Shown here in pieces: positions 1-5,536 of a stretch of DNA of 8,394 nucleotides. The position numbers were made by a program, and so were the translations under genes. The notes beneath the pieces were generated by a model. The model was not told where the DNA came from. It did not search any database and worked only from the letters and a program-made list of their open reading frames with translations. Position 1 is the stretch's first letter; each line of letters starts with the position of its first letter. Source of the DNA: Bacteroidales bacterium (GTDB taxonomy: Bacteria > Bacteroidota > Bacteroidia > Bacteroidales > UBA932); NCBI GenBank assembly GCA_024689525.1, contig JAILDI010000083.1, positions 1 through 8,394 on the forward strand, read 5' to 3'.

Positions 1-555
1 ATGACCGAGAAAGAAAAGATGATTGCCGGAGAGATTTATTCGGCTACTGATAAGGAACTGCTCAGGGAGCTGGGCGAGGTTCATGATATCATACACGAGT
101 ACAATGCATTGAAGCCATCGGACACTGCTGGCAGGCTGGCCATTTTGAAAGGCCTGCTGGGCTACATTGCCGATGACAGGATCATTATCAATCAGCCGTT
201 TTACTGCGATTACGGCAAGCAAATCAGCGTTGGCAAATGCTTCTTTGCAAACTTCAATTTCACTGTACTGGACGAGGCTCCGGTGAGCATCGGGGACGAC
301 TGTTTCATCGGCCCTAATGTCAGCATTTATACGGCTTGCCACAGCATCGACCCCATTGTGCGGAATAGTCGCAAGGAATGGGCGGAGCCCGTGCGCATCG
401 GCAATAACGTATGGATCGGCGGCGGTGCCATCATCCTCCCCGGCGTGACCATCGGCAACAATGTCACCATCGGCGCCGGCTCAGTCGTTACCAAAGACAT
501 CCCCTCCAACACCTTAGCCGCCGGCAACCCCTGCCGCGTGCTGAAAGAAATCTAA
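1..555 (+). CDS. maa: Maltose/galactoside-type O-acetyltransferase (left-handed beta-helix)
   Basis: A 184-residue cytoplasmic acetyltransferase of the LacA/Maa/NodL group, which moves an acetyl group from acetyl-CoA to a sugar hydroxyl. The N-terminus (residues 1-60, with MIAGEIY and the following helices) is the Maa-type cap that lies before the beta-helix. Hexapeptide repeats run from about residue 74 to 165 (ISVGKC, VSIGDDCFIGPNVSI, VRIGNNVWIGGGAIILPGVTIG, VTIGAGSVV). The catalytic His is H114 in TACHSIDP, and the C-terminal AAGNPCRVLKEI is the usual family ending. Length matches the family. The ATG is the first base of the window, so the upstream signal cannot be seen, but the protein begins where homologues begin. 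A PAS protein follows after 4 nt, probably in the same transcript. The family is clear. The sugar acceptor is not, so the symbol is by family only. Confidence 0.9.
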   Translation: MTEKEKMIAGEIYSATDKELLRELGEVHDIIHEYNALKPSDTAGRLAILKGLLGYIADDRIIINQPFYCDYGKQISVGKCFFANFNFTVLDEAPVSIGDDCFIGPNVSIYTACHSIDPIVRNSRKEWAEPVRIGNNVWIGGGAIILPGVTIGNNVTIGAGSVVTKDIPSNTLAAGNPCRVLKEI

Positions 556-559
556 TACC

Positions 560-904
560 ATGAAACGAGATTATTTTGAGAATGCCGATGTGGCAGTCAC
601 TATCTGTGCCAAGGACGGCACCATACTGGACATGAACGAGAAGTCCAGAAAGACGTTCATAAAACCCGGTATGCCTGAAATCATCGGTCAAAACGTGCTG
701 GATTGCCATCCGGAGCCTGCACATTCACTACTTGCCGATATGTTGAAGAATCCTCGCACCAACGTCTATACTGTTGAAAAAGAAGGCCTCAAGAAGTTGA
801 TCTTCCAGACACCTTGGTACGATGAAGGGCAGTACGCCGGCTTTATGGAATTGTCTATGGTGCTGCCGGAGACGATCCCCAATCGTGTAAGAAAACCCAA
901 ATAA
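560..904 (+). CDS. Small single-domain PAS protein
   Basis: A 114-residue protein that is almost entirely one PAS fold. Residues 5-30 (NADVAVTICAKDGTILDMNEKSRKTF) match the PAS opening, in which a residue after the first strands asks 'what next' and leads to a helix. Residues 41-57 (IIGQNVLDCHPEPAHSL) carry the GxNxLDCHPxP segment seen in PAS domains of the PAS_10/DUF438 kind, and residues 75-101 form the final strands. There is no kinase, cyclase, HTH or other output domain, and no signal peptide or membrane segment, so it is a cytosolic sensor or ligand binder that must act through a partner. Whether C49-H50 binds heme or another cofactor is inference. It starts 4 nt after the acetyltransferase stop, which suggests coupled translation. 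It ends only 9 nt from the convergent CutC gene, leaving no room for a terminator. Confidence 0.75.
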   Translation: MKRDYFENADVAVTICAKDGTILDMNEKSRKTFIKPGMPEIIGQNVLDCHPEPAHSLLADMLKNPRTNVYTVEKEGLKKLIFQTPWYDEGQYAGFMELSMVLPETIPNRVRKPK

Positions 905-913
905 CAAATCTAC

Positions 914-1531
914 TCACAACAGTTTGGAGCCGTGGAATTCGTTGGCTCCTGTAACTGAGGCGATTTCGTCGATATTGGAGCTCCGGACTCCGCAGCCGGG
1001 CATTATGATTATCCTGCCGGCCGATTGAAGGACAAGGTCTCTCAGTACATAGCGTCCCTGATAGGCCGTAGGGCATCCTCCGGAGGTCAGGACCCGTTTT
1101 ATTCCAAGGCCGATTATATCTTCCAGGGCCTTTTTCAGGTCGGTGCTCTCATCGAACGCCCTGTGGAAGGTGATATCCATCGAACCGGCTTCGCGGACAA
1201 GTTCTGACACCGTGTCGATGTCTACGGAACCGTTGCTTTTCAGCGCACCGATGACCACTCCGTTCACGCCTGCGGATTTGCACCTTCTCACTGACTGGCT
1301 CATCAGATCCACTTCTGTGGCGGAGTATACAAAACCGCCGCTACGCGGGCGTATGAGCACGTTGATAGGGGTGTTGCCGGCTACCGCAAGCGCACTGCGA
1401 ATCAGTGCCTCCGATGGAGTTACACCGCCCACCTCCAATTCCTCGCAGAGTTCGATTCGTCCGGCCCCGGCCTGCACCGCACGATGCACGCTTTCAATGT
1501 CAGGACAACAGGCTTCAATGAAATAGCTCAT
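914..1531 (-). CDS. cutC: CutC family protein, short form
   Basis: A 205-residue TIM-barrel protein of the CutC family, linked in the literature to copper homeostasis, although the exact activity is unsettled. Motifs appear in order: EACCP (6-10), GRIELCEELEVGGVTPS (24-40), VLIRPRSGGFVYS (58-70), GVVIGALKSNGSVD (91-104), DITFHRAFDES (119-129), VLTSGGCPTA (147-156), IIMPGCGVRSSNI (175-187) and EFHGS (198-202). It stops three residues after EFHGS, so it lacks the roughly 40-residue tail of the E. coli protein. Short forms of about this size occur in other bacteria, so this is probably natural and not a truncation. The start codon overlaps the stop of the upstream transglutaminase lipoprotein as ATGA, indicating translational coupling. 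There is no signal peptide, so it is cytoplasmic. The family call is secure; a role in copper is inference. Confidence 0.9.
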   Translation of the reverse strand: MSYFIEACCPDIESVHRAVQAGAGRIELCEELEVGGVTPSEALIRSALAVAGNTPINVLIRPRSGGFVYSATEVDLMSQSVRRCKSAGVNGVVIGALKSNGSVDIDTVSELVREAGSMDITFHRAFDESTDLKKALEDIIGLGIKRVLTSGGCPTAYQGRYVLRDLVLQSAGRIIIMPGCGVRSSNIDEIASVTGANEFHGSKLL

Positions 1532-3639
1532 AGATTGGGAATGATTCGCTCAAGGTCTGCTGCAAGTGACGTATTATATCCGCTTGAAACATAGAATACG
1601 CGTCCAAAGCTGTCGCATAGAGCTATGACTGGTATGTTATGCGGTCCGGGAACAGACTCCAGGAGGGGAGTGTCGGCGGGCAGTTCCACTATCGGCCTTC
1701 CCCAGGACTCGAGGAGTTGCGATGCGGCTTTCAGTTCGCTTCTGGCGTGGCTGGTGGGCTCATCTTTGTCGCCCATAATCGCAAGGAGGAAATAACCCCG
1801 GCCGGTCTGCGGAAGCAGTGAATCGACATCCATATTGCCGATAACTGAGGGCTTGTCTCCGGAATCCCTTACCACGGGAAGCAGGTCACGACTTTCACCG
1901 CCATTCAGGTTGAAGAATTCAAGTCGCGCGAGTACGCTTCCGTCGGCCATACGGCGGCCGGTGGTGAGGAGATAATACCCTTCATCCACCGAGAGTATTT
2001 CCGGCAGCCCGCTCTCGTAATCCAGCAGGCTGGTGCCTTCAGGGGAGAAAGCACTTAAAGTGTAGTCCCTGAAGTATTTGTCGGACGTCGGCTTAAGAAA
2101 TGCTTGAGGAGCCGATTTGTCGATTCGCCCCGTAACCGGATCATATTCCGCGTCGATGCCCAGGGCTCGGCAAAGTGCCACGTAAAAGATCTTGAAGCCA
2201 AGGTCATCGGCCCTTCGGGAACGCCAGACGGCGATGGGGGAGATGCGCAGGTTCTGCGGGTTCCGGCTATTGTCGATGGTGATGTTCTGCCGGCACCACT
2301 CCATAACATCTGATTGGCTGGAAAGCCCCTTAACCTCGTCGGACTCCAGAATCTCCCGGCGGAAGGGGAGGAGCCGCTCCAACTCCACCCTGGGGCTGCC
2401 GGTGCCAAGAAGTGCGTCTTCCAGAACGTCGTAGCGGACATCGGCCCTGTCCTTATCGGCAAGAAGGTCGATGATGTTGTCTGCCTTGTCCGGATATGCC
2501 TCGCGGAAGCGCTCCAGGGCGTGGTTGACGTGGTCGTGGGCAAGGCGGATGCTATCCTCCAGGGCCAGCCGGCGGGAATTTTCCGCCCGTAGTGCCTCGC
2601 TTGCACTTGACTCCAGGGGATTCTCCACAGGAGGGGTGATCTCCAGCTCATCGGCAAACTCTTCACCGAAGGAATGATTCAGGTCGATGGTGAGCTGCTC
2701 GCTGTCCGCCACGCCGTAGCCGAAACGGCCGTCTTTCCAGGCGAGGACGAACATATCGCCAAGGCCCATATCCAGCGATGCGCGGCCGCGGGAATCGGCC
2801 TGGTAGGTTACCACGTTGTAGAACTCTGCGTAATTGTAAATGCGGAAGCTCACCGATGCGCCTTTAGCGGGACGGCCGTCCTCGAGCACGGTGACTGTGG
2901 TGCGCCTTGCAGGCACGTATCCGCGGATCACATTTATCTCCGTATAGCAGGGGGTGCGCTTGATAACATCTTCCGGTCCCTTGTAGTCTCCATACACTTT
3001 TGTATGAAGGATCATAGCCCTGGAAACCGCACCGTTGAACCACGCCATATCAAGCGCAGCTTCCGGTTCGCAGGCGCCCATGAAATGCCAGCCATCACCC
3101 GTCCACACTTCCACCCAGGCGTGGTTGTCGTCGGTGTGAGCCCACCTTGGGGTATACACCTGCCTGGCGGGAATTCCGGCAGCGCGGAGGGCCGCAACGG
3201 CAAGGACGGACTCTTCCCCGCATCGACCCACACCGCGGAGGATTATTTCCTCCGGAGAGCCGGTTCGCGCGTCTGAGGGCTGATACGTGGCCTGCTCGTG
3301 GCACCAGTGGTTTATTTCCAGGGCGGCATCGGCAAGAGACATTCCGCGCACCCTCGCGCACAGCGTATCGGCATATTTGGTGCGGAAATCGTCCAGATTC
3401 TCATTGTTCACGCGAAGGGGGAGGACGAAATGGCGGAACTCCCTTTCCGGGATGTCCCATGCCATTCTGTCTCTGGTCTCCAGAGTCTTTGCCACATTGC
3501 TCTCCCAGAACTGCCTGTCGTACTGCATCTCGTCCGGCATGGGCATATACCTGTACAGCCATGCCACATACTTATCCTGCCTGGATTCACAGGAAAAAAG
3601 GATAAGAGATACAGCTAATAGAAGAATTTGTTTTTTCAT
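1528..3639 (-). CDS. Transglutaminase-like lipoprotein with degenerate second TG and thioredoxin-like domains
   Basis: A 703-residue lipoprotein with a signal peptide ending at LILFSC, the lipidated residue being C17. Residues 100-195 are a transglutaminase-like core with nucleophile C140 in GRCGEES and H173 in DNHAWVEVW. The third catalytic position sits in GACEPE, where E191 replaces the usual Asp. Residues about 245-320 form a beta-rich carboxypeptidase-regulatory or Ig-like domain. A charged helical stretch follows (345-440). Residues about 445-510 (SPIAVWRSRRADDLGFKIFYVALCRALGIDAEYD) resemble a second TG fold with no cysteine at the nucleophile site. Residues about 600-703 look like a thioredoxin fold with a cis-Pro-like NIPV (P670) but no CxxC. 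This architecture resembles a Bacteroidetes family of unknown substrate. It probably acts in the periplasm or at the outer membrane, as a protease-like or crosslinking enzyme on peptides or peptidoglycan. It is first in an operon with cutC. Confidence 0.85.
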   Translation of the reverse strand: MKKQILLLAVSLILFSCESRQDKYVAWLYRYMPMPDEMQYDRQFWESNVAKTLETRDRMAWDIPEREFRHFVLPLRVNNENLDDFRTKYADTLCARVRGMSLADAALEINHWCHEQATYQPSDARTGSPEEIILRGVGRCGEESVLAVAALRAAGIPARQVYTPRWAHTDDNHAWVEVWTGDGWHFMGACEPEAALDMAWFNGAVSRAMILHTKVYGDYKGPEDVIKRTPCYTEINVIRGYVPARRTTVTVLEDGRPAKGASVSFRIYNYAEFYNVVTYQADSRGRASLDMGLGDMFVLAWKDGRFGYGVADSEQLTIDLNHSFGEEFADELEITPPVENPLESSASEALRAENSRRLALEDSIRLAHDHVNHALERFREAYPDKADNIIDLLADKDRADVRYDVLEDALLGTGSPRVELERLLPFRREILESDEVKGLSSQSDVMEWCRQNITIDNSRNPQNLRISPIAVWRSRRADDLGFKIFYVALCRALGIDAEYDPVTGRIDKSAPQAFLKPTSDKYFRDYTLSAFSPEGTSLLDYESGLPEILSVDEGYYLLTTGRRMADGSVLARLEFFNLNGGESRDLLPVVRDSGDKPSVIGNMDVDSLLPQTGRGYFLLAIMGDKDEPTSHARSELKAASQLLESWGRPIVELPADTPLLESVPGPHNIPVIALCDSFGRVFYVSSGYNTSLAADLERIIPNL

Positions 3640-3656
3640 ATTGTTTCTATATGCTG

Positions 3657-3664
3657 CAAATGTA
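3657..3664 (-). promoter_or_regulatory. -7 box for the transglutaminase lipoprotein gene
   Basis: Read on the minus strand this is TACATTTG, an exact match to the Bacteroidetes -7 consensus TAnnTTTG. It lies 18 nt before the start codon at 3639, so the leader would be only about 10-14 nt. The -33 region near 3684-3690 is weak (ATTTCAA on the minus strand). The left palindrome of the divergent peroxidase promoter (3689-3704) would sit just upstream of this -33 region, so shared control is possible but unproven. Confidence 0.45.
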
Positions 3665-3688
3665 CGAAAAACACGAAAAATATTTGAA

Positions 3689-3704
3689 ATATCGCTTGCG
3701 ATAT
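3689..3704. promoter_or_regulatory. Candidate OhrR operator O1 (16-bp palindrome)
   Basis: ATATCGCTTGCGATAT is a perfect inverted repeat with 7-bp arms (ATATCGC / GCGATAT) around TT. The TTG of the predicted -33 element of the peroxidase promoter (3696-3698) lies at its centre. A second site with the same core, TATCG-N4-CGATA, lies 36 bp downstream centre to centre. A two-fold symmetric repeat of this size suits a dimeric MarR-family repressor, and one is encoded in the operon that follows. That OhrR is the binding protein is inference. Confidence 0.6.
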
Positions 3705-3725
3705 AAAATAATTGTCATATATTTG
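3696..3725 (+). promoter_or_regulatory. Bacteroidetes-type promoter of the gpx-ohrR operon
   Basis: The -7 box TATATTTG (3718-3725) matches TAnnTTTG exactly. The -33 element TTG (3696-3698) is separated from it by 19 bp, the usual spacing. Transcription should begin around 3729-3732, giving a leader of about 28 nt before the ATG at 3758. There is no clear Shine-Dalgarno sequence, which is normal for Bacteroidetes. The -33 element lies inside palindrome O1 and the predicted start site lies inside palindrome O2, so a bound repressor would block both. Confidence 0.65.
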
Positions 3726-3739
3726 TATCGTGAACGATA
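3726..3739. promoter_or_regulatory. Candidate OhrR operator O2 (14-bp palindrome)
   Basis: TATCGTGAACGATA is a perfect inverted repeat with 6-bp arms (TATCGT / ACGATA) around GA. It shares the TATCG-N4-CGATA pattern of O1 and begins right after the -7 box, so it covers the predicted transcription start. I take it as a second repressor site. Confidence 0.6.
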
Positions 3740-3757
3740 TAAACAACAATTATTGAT

Positions 3758-4300
3758 ATGGCAAAGATTTATGATTTCAAGTCCCTCAGCAACAAGGGCG
3801 TGGAAGTAGACTTCTCCAAGTATGAAGGAAAAGTAGTTATGATAGTGAACACTGCTTCCAAATGTGGTTTCACTCCTCAATATGATGGCCTCGAGGCACT
3901 TTATCAAAAGTACAAGGATCAAGGTCTCGTGATCATCGGCTTCCCTTGCGACCAGTTCGCCGGCCAGGAGCCCGGCAGCAATGAGCAGATCGAGCAGTTC
4001 TGCCGCCTGAACCACGGCGTCACTTTCCCGCTGATGTCAAAGACCGATGTCAACGGCGCCAACGCCGAACCTATTTTCGAGTATCTGAAATCGCAGGCTC
4101 CTGCCGAGGAGTACAAAGGTCTGAAGGGAAAGGCAACGCGTGCATTGCTCAAGGGAATCAGTAAGAGTGTCGAGAAAGACAGCGACATCCTCTGGAATTT
4201 CACCAAGTTCCTCATTTCCCGCGACGGCTCGGTTGTCAAGCGTTATGCCCCCACCACGGAGCCTAAGGATATCGAAAAGGATATCAATTCTATGCTGTAA
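3758..4300 (+). CDS. Glutathione peroxidase family protein, thioredoxin-dependent 2-Cys type
   Basis: A 180-residue peroxidase with a thioredoxin fold that reduces hydroperoxides. The peroxidatic cysteine is C36 in NTASKCGFTPQYDGL. The tetrad is completed by Q70 (FAGQEPG), W146 and N147 (WNFTKFLI). C64 lies in FPCDQF, where most relatives have Asn in place of Asp. C82 (EQFCRLNHGVTFP) is at the resolving position; yeast Gpx3 uses C36 and C82. This predicts that thioredoxin, rather than glutathione, is the reductant. There is no signal peptide, so it acts in the cytosol. Residues about 112-142 form a longer linker than in the shortest family members, which I believe is common in Bacteroidetes. 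The stop overlaps the start of the OhrR gene by one base (TAATG). The promoter carries two palindromes, consistent with peroxide-induced expression. The family assignment is secure. Confidence 0.93.
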   Translation: MAKIYDFKSLSNKGVEVDFSKYEGKVVMIVNTASKCGFTPQYDGLEALYQKYKDQGLVIIGFPCDQFAGQEPGSNEQIEQFCRLNHGVTFPLMSKTDVNGANAEPIFEYLKSQAPAEEYKGLKGKATRALLKGISKSVEKDSDILWNFTKFLISRDGSVVKRYAPTTEPKDIEKDINSML

Positions 4301-4755
4301 TGAGCAAAGAAGCTTTTCTGCTGGACAATCAGCTCTGTTTCAGGCTGTACACCGCATCCCGTCTTCTCACACAGGCATACCATCCTCTACTGTCGGAACA
4401 TGGTCTTACCTATCCGCAGTATCTGGTGCTTCTGGTCCTGTGGGAGAAGGACGGGCAGCCTGTCAATGATATCGCCAGGCGGCTTTACCTGGAGACAAAT
4501 ACGGTTACTCCTTTGCTCCAGCGAATGGAAAAGGAAGGAATCATTACACGTGCCAAAGGCAAGACTGACGCCCGCCAGATGATTGTTTCCCTGACCAGGA
4601 AGGGCAAAGGCCTGCAGGAGTCTCTCACTAATGTACCCTATACTGTCGGTAATGCCGTTATTTGCAAAAGCGTTACTCCGGAAACAGTTCCCGGGCTATT
4701 CTGCATGCTGGACGATATCATTGCAAAACTGAACGGCAGATGCCCGCATCTTTAA
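4300..4755 (+). CDS. ohrR: OhrR-type MarR family peroxide-sensing repressor
   Basis: A 151-residue winged-helix repressor. The N-terminal helix carries the redox sensor C13 (NQLCFRLYTAS), with Y27 and Y38 at +14 and +25. This is the same spacing as the Cys-Tyr-Tyr triad of Xanthomonas and Bacillus OhrR, in which oxidation of Cys by organic hydroperoxides releases DNA. The segment LLSEHGLTYPQYLVLLVLWEKDG is typical of the subfamily. The recognition helix is about 65-80 (TNTVTPLLQRMEKEG) and the wing about 82-100 (ITRAKGKTDARQMIVSLT). C122, C135 and C148 are possible resolving cysteines for a two-Cys mechanism. It starts inside the stop codon of the peroxidase gene (1-base overlap), so the two are translationally coupled. 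It most likely binds the two palindromes in front of the operon and represses itself and the peroxidase. The subfamily call rests on the triad spacing. Confidence 0.88.
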   Translation: MSKEAFLLDNQLCFRLYTASRLLTQAYHPLLSEHGLTYPQYLVLLVLWEKDGQPVNDIARRLYLETNTVTPLLQRMEKEGIITRAKGKTDARQMIVSLTRKGKGLQESLTNVPYTVGNAVICKSVTPETVPGLFCMLDDIIAKLNGRCPHL

Positions 4756-4780
4756 TAACCCTACCTGCGGGACATGGCGT

Positions 4781-4795
4781 GGCCGAAGGCCTTTT
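4781..4795 (+). terminator. Weak candidate terminator after ohrR
   Basis: GGCC-GAA-GGCC followed by TTTT lies in the 45-bp gap between the convergent ohrR and DUF4491 genes. The position suits a terminator for ohrR. The stem is only 4 bp, so it would be weak, and the call is uncertain. Confidence 0.25.
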
Positions 4796-4800
4796 GCTGG

Positions 4801-5121
4801 TCAGGTACTGAGTTCTTTGCGCCGGGCTGCATAGTAGCCGTGACGTTTTGGATTCTCCGGAAACCAGCCGCGCAGAACGCGCTTTTCCTGAAGGAACATT
4901 TCGTGGATCCCCCATATGCAGCAAAAGGCAAAGCCTCCCAAAATAGTGGAAATGATGACATCGGGTACGAATAAAGACGCTGAGCAAAAGGTAAGTCCGG
5001 CTACCAGCCATATCCACCAGCTTTGCTTTCCCCAGCGGTACTCCATCTTGATGACAAGCGGGTGGCAGATGCCGATACTAAGGAACACGGCTGCGCCTAT
5101 GATGATTCCGTTGAAATTCAT
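4801..5121 (-). CDS. DUF4491 family inner-membrane protein
   Basis: A 106-residue integral membrane protein with three predicted hydrophobic segments, at about 4-24, 34-52 and 55-72, and a short basic cytoplasmic tail. Family marks that I recognise are NFNGIIIGAAVFLSIGICHPLVIKMEY at the N-terminus (paired HP in or after TM1), the WW-rich start of TM2, the GxFxFxxxWxIxE-like stretch FAFCCIWGIHEMFLQEKRV, and the closing GWFPENPKR (85-93). The last 13 residues after NPKR are variable. No function is known for the family, and no catalytic or metal-binding motif is evident. It is transcribed away from the permease-receptor operon, with which it shares a 110-bp AT-rich divergent promoter region. 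It converges on ohrR. There is no clear Shine-Dalgarno sequence before the ATG, only an A-rich stretch. Confidence 0.82.
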   Translation of the reverse strand: MNFNGIIIGAAVFLSIGICHPLVIKMEYRWGKQSWWIWLVAGLTFCSASLFVPDVIISTILGGFAFCCIWGIHEMFLQEKRVLRGWFPENPKRHGYYAARRKELST

Positions 5122-5170
5122 GTTCGTTTCTGTTTGAGATGATGCGGAATGGACTTCTTATACAGGAGTG

Positions 5171-5178
5171 CAAATTTA
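5171..5178 (-). promoter_or_regulatory. -7 box for the DUF4491 gene
   Basis: On the minus strand this reads TAAATTTG, an exact match to TAnnTTTG. It is 50 nt upstream of the ATG at 5121, so the leader would be about 40-45 nt. I see no good -33 TTG at the proper distance. The CAAATT of this box pairs with AATTTG at 5193-5198 as an inverted repeat with 16 nt between the arms. Confidence 0.4.
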
Positions 5179-5194
5179 TAAATAATTTTACTAA

Positions 5195-5226
5195 TTTGTA
5201 TTTTTTATAGATTATCTGTAACTTCG
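5195..5226 (+). promoter_or_regulatory. Possible promoter of the permease-receptor operon
   Basis: TTTG at 5195-5198 and TAACTTCG at 5219-5226 (one mismatch to TAnnTTTG) are 20 bp apart, which is acceptable spacing for Bacteroidetes. Transcription would begin almost at the ATG of 5232, implying a leaderless or near-leaderless mRNA. The imperfect -7 box and the missing leader keep confidence low. Confidence 0.3.
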
Positions 5227-5231
5227 CTTAT

Positions 5232-5501
5232 ATGCAAGAATTCCTGTTGTCTTTATTGAACGTGGTATGCGAGATGGCACCCTATCTGCTATTGGGTTTT
5301 TTCATCGCGGGTATTCTGCATGTATTCGTGCCGCAGGGTTTTTACCGGAAGTATCTTTCAAAGGATAACAAGTGGGCGGTATTATGGGCGGCCCTGCTGG
5401 GCGTACCTCTCCCTCTGTGCTCCTGCGGGGTGATTCCCACAGCCATCGGCCTGAGGAATGAAAAGGCCCCGCCTCAGAAGATGCCATCCGTGCGGCTGTA
5501 G
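5232..5501 (+). pseudogene. Truncated Cu/Zn-efflux-type permease (SO_0444-like), N-terminal remnant
   Basis: Residues 1-79 match the N-terminus of the SO_0444-like permeases, which are inner-membrane proteins linked to copper/zinc export. They include a first membrane segment (MAPYLLLGFFIAGILHVFVPQGFYRKYL) and a second with the motif LLGVPLPLCSCGVIPTAIGLRNEKA, whose Cys-Ser-Cys is the likely metal site. Homologues continue for several hundred residues with more membrane segments. Here the reading frame runs from EKA (ending at 5468) into an unrelated tail, PPQKMPSVRL, and stops. Beyond the break, another frame encodes the end of an HMA domain. This is what an internal deletion with a frameshift would leave. 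The 89-residue product could at most insert two helices and cannot transport by itself. A sequencing or assembly error within this clone is an alternative. Confidence 0.75.
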
Positions 5502-5536
5502 AGAAAGCCGGATATACTTTTAAAGGAAAGAAATGA
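5465..5536 (+). pseudogene. Out-of-frame remnant of a heavy-metal-associated (HMA) domain C-terminus
   Basis: In the frame of codons starting at 5474 the DNA reads Ser-Glu-Asp, then AIRAAVEKAGYTFKGKK and a TGA at 5534-5536. The stretch AIRAAVEKAGY is the last helix and strand of a typical HMA metallochaperone fold. It has no start, no CxxC and no upstream half, and its frame differs from that of the permease remnant before it. Its stop overlaps the ATG of the TonB-dependent receptor as ATGA, as expected for the end of an intact upstream operon gene. It was either the C-terminal domain of the permease or a small separate HMA gene; I cannot tell which. Confidence 0.65.

Noticed and set aside
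914..1531. CutC as a truncated pseudogene
   Set aside because: All core motifs through EFHGS are present and short CutC forms are known. No remnant of the missing tail is seen in any frame of the 9-nt gap before the PAS gene.
2055..3276. Open frames of about 200 codons in other frames (2055-2666 minus, 2674-3276 plus)
   Set aside because: Both lie within the transglutaminase lipoprotein gene, whose frame shows clear domains. The others show none.
3647..4015. A 122-codon minus-strand frame upstream of the lipoprotein gene
   Set aside because: It is antisense to the peroxidase gene and crosses its promoter and operators. The translation has no family features.
4774..5137. Plus-strand frames opposite the DUF4491 gene (4774-4974 and 4916-5137)
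   Set aside because: They are shadows. The minus-strand protein has clear membrane segments and family motifs.
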